Origin: Welwitschia mirabilis
Lineage: Eukaryota > Gnetophyta > Gnetopsida > Welwitschiales
NCBI GenBank assembly: GCA_051453625.1
Contig: JBOZIK010000001.1
Span: 178,921,405-178,985,404 of the forward strand
DNA length: 64,000 nt
Direction: 5' to 3'
Shown piece after piece: positions 21,678 to 33,965 of this stretch. Position 1 is the first letter of the stretch. Each line of letters starts with the position of its first letter. The notes under the pieces were generated by a model. The model saw nothing but the letters and a program-made list of their open reading frames with translations, had not been told where the DNA came from and ran no database searches. The position numbers and the translations under genes were made by a program.

Positions 21678-24507
21678 ATTGAATTCGTTTTTCCTTGTAT
21701 TTTGTAATTTCAATGCTGTAATATGCCTTATATGCTTTGTGTGTGTTTAATATGCCATATAATCTCATAGTTTTCTATAATTCTTATGTCAGTTTACTAA
21801 GAGTTTTGTTGAGTCTAAGTTTGTGAACACCTTGTAAAACCTTTAGTGAACTTATTGTTAACTTTGTCATGTATCTTTATTAATTAGTCATTTTGTGAGA
21901 CTTGCAGTTAAGATCTTGATTAACCATTAACCTATGTGAAATTAAATTATGAATTATAATACTGACCTGGGTAACCACTCGTACAGACTTTAGGAAGTGT
22001 AACTCTCTATTGAAAGTCCCAAGGCATTGGGATTAGACTGCTAGGGTAAAAAGGAGAGATATGTGCACACCTATATGATCTTATCCCCTTCCTAGTAAGG
22101 TGAATTTGGATTATTTTATTTGATATAGATAATTGTAAAGAAGATAATAAAATCTAATGGAAGGTCTTGGTCAAGTTTCTTATTGTGTAACCCTTAACTT
22201 GTCTTGAAAACCTTCCTTCCTAACTTGGTCCTTATTATGGATCATACGGAAACTATAGTGAAATGCAGTTCTCACACCACTGTGGTTGTGCAAGAGTGAA
22301 TGCAAATGAGAAGGTAAGCAAGATCCAGTGATTGTTATTTGGGTATCATCTATATGTCTAATTCAGTTGTTATGTAGTTATTTCATGATCATGTTATGCT
22401 TTAGTTGCTAGTTGCATATTTACCAGTTATAACTGTTAAAGGAATAGTGAACTTTAGTGTAATGTTTTTGTTTTATGCAATAAAGTACTTTTCTTTGATT
22501 GAAGTTATCTATTGTGAAATCTTATTGTTCAGTATTTTCATTTAAGATCAATTGCTTATTTAGTTAATTAATAGTAATAGACTCAACATGATGTTGATGT
22601 TTTGCTATGCTATGATATTGTTAAACATTAGAGAAACTTGCATGCTTTCTTACTGGTAAGGTCAAATTGTAAAGAATTTATATACATATGCTTAAATTTC
22701 TTATCTAGTACTCACATTTAAATGTTAATAACTTAGGCTCTTTAAACTAGTAAATAACGTTAGTCCCTAAGGCTATGCATTAATGTGAGATATCTTAAGG
22801 TCATCATGTAACTATTTGATGTTAGTGATAAAAGTGGATGTCTTAAAAGAGTTAGTTTAGTTGATGTTGTAGCAAACTATTCACAAGTTAGCATGTAGTA
22901 AATGTGGTTAAGTTAGAATGGTATCTAATGGAAGGTCTAGAGTTTAACTCTTAACAACTATAATTTTGTCAATTAATCATTTACACTTTAAGGCATGGAA
23001 TTCTAGGAAAGGGCAACTAGAAGACATGATTGAAACTAATAATAAAACTCTCTTGATTATCCAATGTTAGGCTAGGGTAAATCTTGTGTATCTATAATAA
23101 GATTTTGGACCCGCGTTCTATAATCTAACCTATAAAAAGTACATAAATGTTTTTGGAATGGAATTTAATGTTTATCTACCAGTCATTCTTACCTAGTCTC
23201 CATCGAGTCTGATCCTTTGTGTGTGCCGCCTTCTGCACCATCAAGTATTCTTGTCTCTGCCATTCGACCAATTTTTACCTGCTGGTGCTCTTCCAGAGGT
23301 CTCTCTAACTGAGGCATTGGTGTTTAGCCTAGGCACTTGATTTCTGTAAGTCATGCTTGCACTGCCTTCTCTGTATGAGCCTTTTATCATCATTTCTCAT
23401 TTCTCCTCCTATTGCATTCTCATCAGGCCGTACTACCATTTTAACACCATGTTAACACCTAATGCCTGCTAATGCCTGTGCATTCCATGTGCGCCATCTC
23501 GGAATCTCTGACTGCTAATGCCTGTGCATTCCATGTTAACATCATGTTACTTTGTGATTATGCCCTCATCAATGCCAGAAACACCATCCTCCCTTGAACT
23601 CACTGCATCAACCTACACCCCCTTATCCTCGCTCGCAGATTATTCATACCACACCATTGTAGTTTCTTCCACTGTGGATTTCTCCTCATTCCTATCGGCC
23701 TATTCTTTCCCTAGCACATCTTTTTACCTCCATGTTTCCTCTTCTTATTAGCTCATGCCCTTCACGATATCTCAATGCGCTCTCCCAGGAAAGCTATCTA
23801 TTTTCTCCTTAGCCGTCCTTCATTATGAGTCTCCTATCTTTTTTCTTGTAACCTCTTCATAAGAAAACAAGAACATTCTCCAATAACAATGCTTGGACAT
23901 AGTGGTTAGTATAGACACTAATTTTTCAAAGGGTTATGGGTTTGATTCTCAGGAGTAGCAAATTGAACACAAGTTATATGAAAATCAGCTTTTGGAGAGT
24001 GAAGAATAAATTAAAGATTGTGCAAACTTATATTATTGTGTTAAAACATTGGAATTTAAACCTTACATTTCCTAGTTATAGTCCTACACTTAACAATTTA
24101 TTAACTTGACTTCACTATAAGAGCCTCATTTAATCATAGCAGTGACTGATATATCTATGAATGATATCTAAATGTGCTAGGCATTAGTAAGCACCACTAT
24201 CTCTTTTCCCTATTCATAATAAATTGTGATAATAATGGATTATATTTTAAACATGTTATTAGAGATAATTATTTTTTTTGTGAAAGTTGGAAAGTATAAT
24301 TATCTAAACCATATTATTCTGTTCTCCATGACTAACACAACTTATATGTCTATAGAATTTAATTAAACATGCTATGTACTACATTATAGTTCTGGTGTAA
24401 CTAGGTAAAAATATCAAACTCTCATGTTGCCCCTGCATCATGAACTATAGCTTGATTACTTACTAGTAATCTCATTATGGCATTGAGTAATTAGAGTGGA
24501 CATTACA
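21678..24507 (+). repeat. LARD 5' LTR, right arm
   Basis: Aligns with 27598-31062 across nearly its whole length. An extra segment of about 120 bp near 24205-24330 is absent from the right copy. Substitutions are mostly transitions, and the CpG sites of the right copy are often TG or CA here. The open stretch 23518-23751 is the decayed counterpart of part of the CpG-rich segment at 29.7-30.6 kb and is not a gene. The LTR end is placed at ATTACA (24507), three bases before the primer binding site. Confidence 0.75.
23894..23949 (+). other. tRNA-like A and B box pair in 5' LTR
   Basis: TGGACATAGTGG (23894-23905) resembles the pol III A box. GGTTTGATTCT (23939-23949) resembles the B box with one CpG-type change. 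Spacing is 45 bp, as in tRNA genes. There is no acceptor stem, so not a tRNA gene; perhaps a fragment of a tRNA-derived SINE. Confidence 0.3.
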
Positions 24508-24510
24508 TTT

Positions 24511-24523
24511 TGACATCAAAGCC
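24511..24523 (+). other. Primer binding site (initiator tRNA-Met type)
   Basis: TGACATCAAAGCC matches 10 of the 13 bases of the common plant binding site TGGTATCAGAGCC; all three differences are transitions. It lies three bases after the inferred LTR end. Confidence 0.6.
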
Positions 24524-26725
24524 TAGATGGTGAGTTCCTTAAGTAAAAAGGTTGTTTAGCCTGTTGTAACTTTTAGCTCTGAATCTATATGTCATGACCT
24601 ACTTCTTCTTGTTTTGCCCCTTGACTTATGTTAGATGGTTAACCTTACTACCTTGGAAATTGTTTTACTAATAGAAATATTATGCTTGGAAATTCCTTAG
24701 TATTTGTGCATACTAGGATGTTAGTTTATTAATCTAGACATTTCTTCAAATTAATGTTCTTCCATGAGTTAAAGGGCTTAGATTGTAACTAAATCGTGTG
24801 GCAATTGAATGAGACTATTCGCTTCTTCCCCCTTCTTGTGTTCTAAAATATCTAGTTAATGGTTATGTGAACATCATCTTAACTTCTTCTGAGCATTTAA
24901 AACCTCCATATAACTTGTGAAGGATCTTAAGGAATTGAAAATTTTGTGGTCTAATTATTGATGTTTATCCTTATAGATCTTTGGGTGAGATACTTATACT
25001 TGATGTATATTAATATTTTTATAATTTTCTTCACAATTAAGTTGAAATCATACATTACCCCTCTTACATAATCTTAACCATTAATGTGCATTAACCCGAA
25101 ACATGTCTACTTGATGTCATCTAATACCTTAGTGATAATTTTGGTACTAATGTTTTCACCCATAACAATCTCGCACATTAACTCTATTCATCTAGAAGTA
25201 GTTTAAGAAACTTGTAAAAGCTAACAAGATTTATAAAACTTGTGGGTAGTCTAATCTTGATAAGTAATGTTAGCTAGTGCTTATGTTGGGATATCTCTCT
25301 TGGTCCTTAAAGTTTGGCTAGGGCATCATTAAAAATTTATGTGTCTAAATGATAACTTATATGGTAGAGTATCTTTTATTAATGTCCACTATAGTAAGTT
25401 GAAATAAGAACAATGTGATAGAGAAATAAGTTATTATAGTGTGCATGGTAATAGGATGAGTCCTAGTCTAAGATACTAGTTCACTATGACCTTTTTAATC
25501 TAAAGCATAAATTGTGGGTAATGCAAGAGTATGTGACAACGGCATGATAATTTGAAGGATGACAAGTTATTACATTGAAATTGTGTATAATCCTATGTAT
25601 TGGTTAAATCTTATACAATCCTAGATTCTCTTGTTATATATCTTACATGACCCTTATGGTTTTTCTTATGCCTTATATTGTTCTAGTGTTACTTTCAAAT
25701 TAGATATGATTTTATGATCTGAAGTTCTTTCATTCCTACTCACTTAAAAGGACTCATGTATTTTAGACTCTTGAAATTTCTTAGGAATTTGAAATCTTTA
25801 AAGAAGTCTAGTCATCTCCAATTGATTAAAACCTTACTGTGAGTATCAATTATAGATATACTTAATTTGTTTGATCTTAAGTTCTTACACTCCTTTATGT
25901 TCAAAGAAATTCTTGTTCTTTAAACTTTTATGAATCCGAGAAATATTGAATTTTCTAAAGGTGTTTTGATTATCCCCAACTAGTTGGAACCTTGCCATGA
26001 ATTTTGATCATGGAATTGTAATATATTTGACTTGCTTAATCTTAATTCTTGTCTTATATTTGAATTAAGTTATGTTATGTAACTTTCATGGTTATCATAC
26101 ATCTCTTATGACTTGCACTTGTTATTCTTGTATTATCTATGATTTCTTTGCTTACCTTACATTAGTAGATTAGTTGATGAAGTATATTAATTTCCTGTCC
26201 CTTGAAACTCTTCATGTTAGTAACTTAATCTTGATGAATCTTCATTTGCTATTAATGCATGATTCTATGGGAACCTTATCATGAACTTTGGCTGTAGCTT
26301 TTGAAGTATACTTATCTTATTTAACCTTAATTCTTGTATTTCTACATGTTTCAAGTTATGTTAAATCTTGTATACTCTTGTATGTCTTCTACAACTTTCA
26401 CCTATTACTCTTGTATTGGATACCGTCTCATTATTTTCATTACTTGTTGAAGGGTTGATGAAGAATCTTGACTTCTTACTCTATGAAATCTATCTTCTTG
26501 TTGATGGACTAATCTTAATGTATCTTGATCTTATAATTTATACTTACTTTAAAATGGAATCAAAAGTTACTTCAAATTAAGATGAGAAAATGATCAAGTT
26601 ATTCAAAAGGTTAAATGATTTGAATATGGAGAGAATTAAATAACATGAAAGTTAATGTATTAGATCTTGTAATGAATCCTAAACAACTAATGACATGTTT
26701 TTAGGGGGAAACCCCTTAAACCCTT
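24524..26725 (+). other. LARD internal region, non-coding
   Basis: About 2.2 kb with no recognisable retrotransposon protein in any frame. The lower part is a degenerate repeat array. An open stretch at 26368-26580 is leucine-rich and matches nothing I know. Such non-coding cores are normal for LARD elements. Confidence 0.55.
25720..26540 (+). repeat. Degenerate tandem array in LARD core
   Basis: Units begin 'gatctgaagttctt' and 'gatcttaagttctt' and carry phrases like 'gaaccttgccatgaa', 'gaaccttatcatgaa' and 'aaccttactgtgagt' near 25830, 25985 and 26270. Unit length is about 157 bp then about 285 bp, so units are irregular. Confidence 0.5.
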
Positions 26726-26739
26726 AAGGGGGAGAGATT
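26726..26739 (+). other. LARD polypurine tract
   Basis: AAGGGGGAGAGA lies at 26726-26737, followed within two bases by the 3' LTR start TATCACA. Confidence 0.6.
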
Positions 26740-28965
26740 TATCACATCTAGATTTTTACCCCAAGGTGGAAAACCTATTTATTCAATTAGATGATTAATT
26801 TAAAAGTTTAAAGATTAATAATAAAAATAAGTGTAGTTCCAGATTATTTAAAAATAATAATATAAGTGATAAAAGTGATAGTTAAACTAGGCATGGAATG
26901 ATTAATTATTTTAGAGTTTATTGAAAGAGAAAGTTACAGTCATTTCTTTTAGTTAATTGATTGAAAGATTGAGTTAACTATGAAGTTTATTATTGCTTGA
27001 GCATAAGTTTTATCTATTGCCATGAAAAGTGAATACTTGATTTATCTTAGAGTCATTACTTTCATATGTTAAGCTGAAGATGTAATTAATTTTGAACTTT
27101 ACTATCTCTTATGCATGCATATCTAATTAATGTAGTCTGACTCTAGATATTTTGTGTAATCTTGGAATTTATCTATAGCTTGATATATGTATATCTTCTG
27201 TCAGTCATGTTTATTTAGGTAGTAGTTATGATGTGTGATTTAAAGTAAATGTTAATGTTATTTTATCTCATGCTGTTTAATTTAATTGGCAGATATTGCT
27301 ATGTTATTGTTTATACTTAATGGCCAGACATGGAAAGGAAGGGTTAAGGGATTCTAAGCTTCTTATATAAAACCTAAATCCTACTATCAGTTTTACCGTT
27401 AGTTCTTATTTTTAAATATCTAAATCCCTTGTTAGTAGAGTTATATTGTGTGACTTGGTAATGTGGATTTTGAGTCACATAGAAGTACCTTGGATTTTGC
27501 TAAGAGTAGGTGTGATCCTCAACTTTCTTGTAACTATTTGTATCTTTCTGTATGGTCCATAACCCTCTTTTAAATTCTTGCATGCATGTTATTGAATGCC
27601 TTTTTACTTGTATGCTATAATTTTAATGCTATAATATGCCTTATATGTTGTGTGTGCATTCGATGTGCCATGTAATCTCATAGTCTTCTATAACTCTTGT
27701 GTCAGTTTACTAAGAGTTTTGTTGAGTGTGCATTTGTGAACATCTTGTGAAACATTTAGTAAACTTATTGTTAACTTTGTGATGTGTCTTTCTTGAATAG
27801 CTCTTTTATGAGAATTGCACTTGAGATGTTGATTGACCATTGACCTATGTNNNNNNNNNNNNNNNNNNNNNNNNNNNNNNNNNNNNNNNNNNNNNNNNNN
27901 NNNNNNNNNNNNNNNNNNNNNNNNNNNNNNNNNNNNNNNNNNNNNNNNNNTGCACTTGAGATGTTGATTGACCATTGACCTATGTGAATTTAAATTATGA
28001 ATTATAGTATTAGTAAGGGTAACCACTTCTATAGACTTTAGGGAGTATAACTCTTTACTAAGAGTCCCAAGGCATTAGGACCAGACCACGAAGGTGAAAA
28101 GGGGATATATGTGCACACCTATATGATTTTACCTTCTTCCTGAGAGGGTGCATTTGGATTACTTGATTCGATATGGATAATTTTAAAGAAGATAATGAAA
28201 TCTAGTGGAAGGTCATGGTCAAGTCNNNNNNNNNNNNNNNNNNNNNNNNNNNNNNNNNNNNNNNNNNNNNNNNNNNNNNNNNNNNNNNNNNNNNNNNNNN
28301 NNNNNNNNNNNNNNNNNNNNNNNNNNNNNNNNNNNNNNNNNNNNNNNNNNNNNNNNNNNNNNNNNNNNNNNNNNNNNNNNNNNNNNNNNNNNNNNNNNNN
28401 NNNNNNNNNNNNNNNNNNNNNNNNNNNNNNNNNNNNNNNNNNNNNNNNNNNNNNNNNNNNNNNNNNNNNNNNNNNNNNNNNNNNNNNNNNNNNNNNNNNN
28501 NNNNNNNNNNNNNNNNNNNNNNNNNNNNNNNNNNNNNNNNNNNNNNNNNNNNNNNNNNNNNNNNNNNNNNNNNNNNNNNNNNNNNNNNNNNNNNNNNNNN
28601 NNNNNNNNNNNNNNNNNNNNNNNNNNNNNNNNNNNNNNNNNNNNNNNNNNNNNNNNNNNNNNNNNNNNNNNNNNNNNNNNNNNNNNNNNNNNNNNNNNNN
28701 NNNNNNNNNNNNNNNNNNNNNNNNNNNNNNNNNNNNNNNNNNNNNNNNNNNNNNNNNNNNNNNNNNNNNNNNNNNNNNNNNNNNNNNNNNNNNNNNNNNN
28801 NNNNNNNNNNNNNNNNNNNNNNNNNNNNNNNNNNNNNNNNNNNNNNNNNNNNNNNNNNNNNNNNNNNNNNNNNNNNNNNNNNNNNNNNNNNNNNNNNNNN
28901 NNNNNATCAAATTTTTTCACCTTTCGGAAGAGGCTACAAGCTAGTAAATCTTGGCCAACTTTTAG

Positions 28966-28987
28966 ATATATATATATATATATATAT
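28966..28987. repeat. (AT)n microsatellite
   Basis: Eleven AT dinucleotides in a row inside the 3' LTR. Confidence 0.9.
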
Positions 28988-29689
28988 GTATTATATATCT
29001 AATCTAGTAGTAATAGACTCAACATGATGTTAACCTTTTACTATGCTATGGTATTGTTGAACATTAGAGAAACTTGCATGCTTTCTTTAGTTTACTAGAG
29101 TGTTAAGGTAGAGTTTTACACCCATACTTATTGGGAAGATCAAATTGTAAAGAATTTATATACATATGCTTAAATTTATTATCTAGTACTCACATTTAAA
29201 TGTGAATAACTTAGGCTTTCTAGNNNNNNNNNNNNNNNNNNNNNNNNNNNNNNNNNNNNNNNNNNNNNNNNNNNNNNNNNNNNNNNNNNNNNNNNNNNNN
29301 NNNNNNNNNNNNNNNNNNNNNNNACTTATTGGGAAGATCAAATTGTAAAGAATTTATATACATATGCTTAAATTTCTTATCTAGTACTCACATTTAAATG
29401 TGAATAACTTAGGCTTTCTAGACTAGTAAATAATGTTAGTCTCCAAGGCTGCGCATTAATGTGAGATATCTTAAGGTCATCATGTAACTATTTGACATTA
29501 GTAATAAAAGCAAATGTCTTAAAAGAGGTACTTTAGTTGATGCTGTAGTAAACTATTCACAAATTAGCATATAGTAAATGTGGTATCTAATGGAAGATCT
29601 AGAGTTCAACTCTTGACAACTGTAATTTAATAAGATTTTAGGCCCCTGTCCTATAATCTAACCTATAAAGATTACATAAATTTTTTTCG

Positions 29690-30620
29690 GCAAGGCGTTT
29701 AATGTTTTTCCATCGGTCATGCTTGCCCCGTCTCCACCGAGTCTGACCTTCTGTGTGCACTGCCTTCCGCATCCTCAAGTACCCTTGCCTTCGCCGTTCG
29801 ACCGATTTTCACCTACTGGCACTTGTAACGTCCTACCAGCCCTTGCTCATCTAGAGCCCTTTCTCATTCGTGTCTAGCCTATGCGCGCGGTTTTCATGAG
29901 TCGCGCCTACACCGCCCACTCTGTGTGAGCCTCCCGCTGTCATCTGCCATTTCTTCCCCTGGCGTGTTCTCACTGGGCCGCATTGTCATTCTCGACTGCT
30001 GCTCTGCGGTTTATGCTGCCCTCGCTTCCACTGTGTCTGCCTTCGTCCAGCATTCTCCCCATGGTTTGTATGCTTGTTTTTACCCACGGTGTTTTCTGAC
30101 CTCCTCCGCACTCTGAGCCTGCTCCCCCCTGCGATCCGTGTTTTTTGTCTAACGAGCCCCCGGGCACTAGCGCTGTCATGTAGCATAGCTCTGAACTCCT
30201 CGCTTGTGCCTTCCGGAATGCTGCTGGCCTACTTTTTCCTTTGTCTTGGCTTGCCTTCCCAGCAGCCTTCGCTCGTGTTTGAGTGCGGTCCTCTTCTGCC
30301 GACGCTCCGCCATGCTTTGTCTTGGCATCTCCGCCTGCGAACGCCTGCGCATCCCCTGTTAACATCATGTTGCTTTGTGAGTGCATCCTCACGAGTGCCT
30401 GGAACGCCACCCTTGCCTGAACTTGCTGCACCTACCTACACCCCCTTGCTGTCGCTTGTGGATTATCCACGTCACGCTATCGCGGTTTCTTCCATTGCAG
30501 ATTTCTCCTTATCCCCGTTGGCTTGCGTATTCTTTCCCCAATACACCATTTTACCTTACATGTTTCCTCTTCCCATCAACGCGTGCCCTCCATGATATCT
30601 CAATGCCCCCTCCCAGGCAA
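29690..30620. other. CpG-rich segment of LARD 3' LTR
   Basis: This is the only strongly GC- and CpG-rich stretch of the window. A - strand open frame of 153 codons (29970-30431) is rich in A, G, K, Q and R, and + strand frames at 30074-30595 and 30381-30755 are rich in P, S and L. The overlapping long frames on both strands follow from high GC. The 5' LTR homologue (about 23.1-23.8 kb) keeps none of the long frames. I do not call a gene. Confidence 0.6.
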
Positions 30621-30723
30621 GCTATCCATTTGCTCCTTAGCCTGTGTTCGATTCTGAGTCCCCTATGTTTTTCCCTGCAACCTCTTCATAAGAGAATGAG
30701 AACATTCTCCACCAACGAAGGCT

Positions 30724-30779
30724 TGGGCATAGTGATTAGTATAGGTACTAATTGATCAAAGGGTTATGGGTTCAATTCT
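30724..30779 (+). other. tRNA-like A and B box pair in 3' LTR
   Basis: TGGGCATAGTGA (30724-30735) and GGTTCAATTCT (30769-30779) are the counterparts of the pair at 23894-23949 with the same 45-bp spacing. Confidence 0.3.
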
Positions 30780-31062
30780 TAAGTTGACTTCACTAGAATA
30801 ACCTCATTCAATCATAGCATGATTGATGTAACTATGAATGTTATCTAAATGTGCTAAACATTAGTGAGCACCACTATCTCCATGCCTAATACGACTTATA
30901 TGTCTATAGAATTTAATTAAACATGCTAAGTACTACATTATAGTTCTAGTATAACTAGGCAAAAATATCAAATTTTCACATTATCCCTATGTCATGAACT
31001 ATAACATAACTACTTTACTAGTAATCTCGTTATGGCATTGAGTAATTAGAGTGGACATTCTA

Positions 31063-33179
31063 AGAATAGAATAAAGATGATACTCTACCCTTATGTAATC
31101 TTAAATACCATCATTAGACAAATCAATAATTATTTGTTCTTTAGATTGATTATATTCTATACTTAAATATTCAAAATTTGATTAATATTAAATTGACACT
31201 TCCTTGAAGGACTTCTTGAGCATGAAGAGTGTTCTTTTGTATTAATACAATGAGCTAAACTAGAATTAGCCTTCATGATTTTGAAGATATTTTTCACTAA
31301 AAAACATTTTCTCAAACAATTTTCCATGAGTTTTTCACTTCTAATGACTAATGAATACTCTTCTCTTTTTATTTATTTTATTCTTCCCCTGTGAATCATT
31401 TGAGATGGCATCCTTAGATACTAGAACTAAATTATCATTTTTTCATTATTTTCTTGTTTGGAGGATTTATTCTTTTTTCCTTAAGGGCTAGGTAGCTCTA
31501 AATAAGAATATCTCCTCCATGGTAGTAATAACAAGATCCTAGAAGGTTCAAATACCTAATAATTTGTTTGATAACATCTTGTATTGTTTTTATGACAAGA
31601 ATGATTTGTAATTAGAAATAATGTTAACAATAAAATAAGCCCTTTTATTAGGTTAAATGTTAGTTGCTTTCTTTCTATCCTTAGCCATGGCAGTACAAAT
31701 CAAAAACCAAAGCCTTCTAAGAAAGCTTCATAAAAGATATTGAAATTTGGGGAGCTTTAGCCATATTAAGAGCTTCATTAATGCATTATCACCAATAAAA
31801 AGCTTTCCTTCCACTCCTTTCAAAAAAGGAATGTATTCCAAATAAACCAAGGACTTGAGTCCATGATTTGATTAGCTTTAAAATGAAAAAGAACACACCA
31901 TTTTAAAATATTAAAGATTTCAAAAACATGAAATCCTTCAAAAGACTACACCATATTAATTCATCATGATAGATCTTAAGAGAGGAAAAAAAACTTCAAC
32001 AAAATAGCTAGTGACATGATAAGCTGCAAACCCATTGCACACCTTTTCATATTGGTTGAACATATTGATCTCCACTTGAACATGATTTTTAGAAGACTTA
32101 TTAAAAAAATCTTCATCCTAGACTCCCCCTAGTCTTGCTTTTAATAGAATTTTCTTAGTTAGCAAGTTTTTAACAATAATTAAAATTACTTTTTCTTGTT
32201 TTTCATATAAATCTATATGTAGTTTCTTTATAGTGCTATATTTTTGTATCATTCATAGAAAGTTTTTGATATAGATAGCTGTACTAAGTAATGTTGTCTT
32301 TTATAAAAGTGTTTCTTAAAATATCGATGATATAGAAATTATGTGAACAATATTATTACCAAGTTGTTAGTATTTTAAAATATAATTCTTTATTTTTTAC
32401 TTTTATTATTTGGGACAGATAATATTTTTGGAATTCTCTATACATATTTAATGTTAATAAATTATCAAATTTGTAGTTCTTTAATTTTAATTCATGAATT
32501 TAATAATGTTTATGTCTTATCAATTTATACCTTTATTATCGATACTTACCAAATATCCTAAACACTTTTAGAAAATGAACTGTGATTATGATTTATTTTG
32601 AATCATTATACCTATAATTATACTATTACTAAAATGATTTTCTTTTATGTTGGTGAAAATAAAATCCTTATCTCGATCATCATTTAAGAAATATACTACA
32701 CAATGCAAACATAAATGGATTTTTACATATTATTTTGAGGATTGCAAATAGAATTTAAGCAATCTTAAGCTAGACATATCACTTTATTATTTTAATAAAA
32801 GGATAAAAAATCATTATTATAATCTAGAGTAAATAATAACACAATTAAGATTACTATTAAGATTTACAAAAATTTCAAGTTATTAATATACAACTTCTAT
32901 GGCAAGAAGTGGATTTCTTTCCTAATAGGCCTAATAAAATGTCAAAGGGATTTAAAACCTTTTTACAAGGATTAGAAAGGGATTTATAAGAGGAAAATGG
33001 ATTTACATGAGTTTTTCTCTATAAAAAAGTAACATAATGATGAAAGATATCATTTATAAACTCTTTAATAATAAACAAAAACTAGTTCCTGAAAATGGAG
33101 AAAGTAAATGTTTCCAAGGATGGTAGCACATTGGCATTGGGTATAGATGATAATGAATTTGTAGAAATAGAAAAAATAA
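31063..33179. other. AT-rich DNA without recognised genes
   Basis: No open frame or motif that I can defend. On the - strand between 31.5 and 32.1 kb some phrases (SPWFIWNTFLF) vaguely recall LINE carboxy ends, but the match is too weak to call. Confidence 0.45.
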
Positions 33180-33965
33180 TTCTAGTTTAGTATTATAAGT
33201 GAGTTTATTTCTTCAAGTCCTAGGCCAAGATTAGACCTTATTAGAGATTAGATAGCCATCAAATGGATAGGATTCTATAGACTCTAAGTTATTACCCTAC
33301 CAGAGGGCTTGGTATAATTTCAATCTAATAATGAAAAGGACAGAGATGAATTAAAAGTAAGGGGTTCATGGTTCTTTTGAGTAAGAGGACTTACTCTTAT
33401 GCAATGGACCATAAGGATGTAATCAAACTCAAATCTATTCCAAAAACTTCTAATTTGGATTAGGATCTCTAAGTTTCTTATGGAATTTTGGAACTAGAGT
33501 TAACTAAAAAATATAGCCTTCCATTTTGGAAAACTCATTAAGCTTAACCAAATTACTATAAAGCACCTAAGGTTAGTCCTAGCTAAGTTTTGTATTTGGA
33601 CAAGTCTAAAGATAGCTAAAGAAATTTAATCCATTAGATTTCAATCTAAATGGAGGGAGTGCATGCTGGATGTTAAATATGAAAACCTACCAGTGATATA
33701 TATGCCATGTAGGAAGTTAAGGCGCTTACTTGATAGATGCACATAGATAGAGAAAATATGCCGATACTATGGGAAGAGGGATTAAGATAAGGAGGAATAT
33801 AGGAAATGACATGTTAAGGAAAAGGATATGAACAATTTAGACATAATCTAAAGAACAACTAGAATAAGAAGAAAAAGAAAAGAACCCAAAAAAGTATAGT
33901 GGTATACCTCAAATAATGGAAGAAAAAAGAGAACTCAAACTCTAACCATTTCAATCCTTAACAAT
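33180..33965 (+). pseudogene. LINE ORF1 remnant (DUF4283 / zinc knuckle)
   Basis: Plant LINE ORF1 proteins carry DUF4283 followed by a CCHC-type knuckle and bind element RNA. Here the phrases YNFNLIMKRTEMN, HGSFE, LLLMQWT and IWIRISKFLMEFWN fit the DUF4283 order. WRECMLDVKYENLP precedes a knuckle read as YMPCRKLRRLLDRC near 33705-33750. The family has C-x2-C-x4-H-x4-C; the first Cys is Tyr and the His is Arg, both one-base transitions. Several stops and frame changes are present. Confidence 0.55.

Larger units (their letters stand above)
9504..31062 (+). mobile_element. LARD-like LTR retrotransposon with giant LTRs
   Basis: Two long homologous segments in direct orientation bracket a short internal region. 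The left copy is 9504-10323 plus 21678-24507, split by another element. The right copy is 26740 to about 31062. The left LTR begins TGTCATG; the right begins TATCACA, which differs only by transitions over the first 23 bases. A sequence resembling the initiator tRNA-Met binding site follows the left LTR, and AAGGGGGAGAGA precedes the right one. The internal region is only about 2.2 kb and shows no gag, protease, integrase or reverse transcriptase. LTRs near 4 kb with a non-coding core are the definition of LARD elements, which rely on proteins made by autonomous gypsy elements. The right-hand end is uncertain by a few bases and no clear target duplication is visible. Confidence 0.7.
26740..31062 (+). 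repeat. LARD 3' LTR
   Basis: Right copy of the large LTR, containing the uninterrupted insertion site near 27590. Gaps at 27851-27950, 28226-28905 and 29224-29323 break it. Flanks of the first and last gap repeat almost identical sequence, so the true LTR is shorter than shown, probably under 4.2 kb. It is less decayed than the 5' LTR between 29.7 and 30.6 kb. Confidence 0.7.

Noticed and set aside
23518-23751. 77-codon + strand frame as a small gene
   Set aside because: It is the decayed counterpart of 30.37-30.6 kb inside the repeated LTR.
23894-23949. True tRNA gene
   Set aside because: No acceptor or anticodon stem pairs; only the A and B box likeness remains.
29970-30431. 153-codon - strand frame rich in A, G, K, Q and R as a gene
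   Set aside because: It lies in a GC-rich LTR part where long frames open on both strands by chance, and the homologous 5' LTR shows no trace of a conserved frame.
31450-32110. LINE carboxy-terminal remnant on the - strand
   Set aside because: Only one short phrase resembles the family and no second motif supports it.
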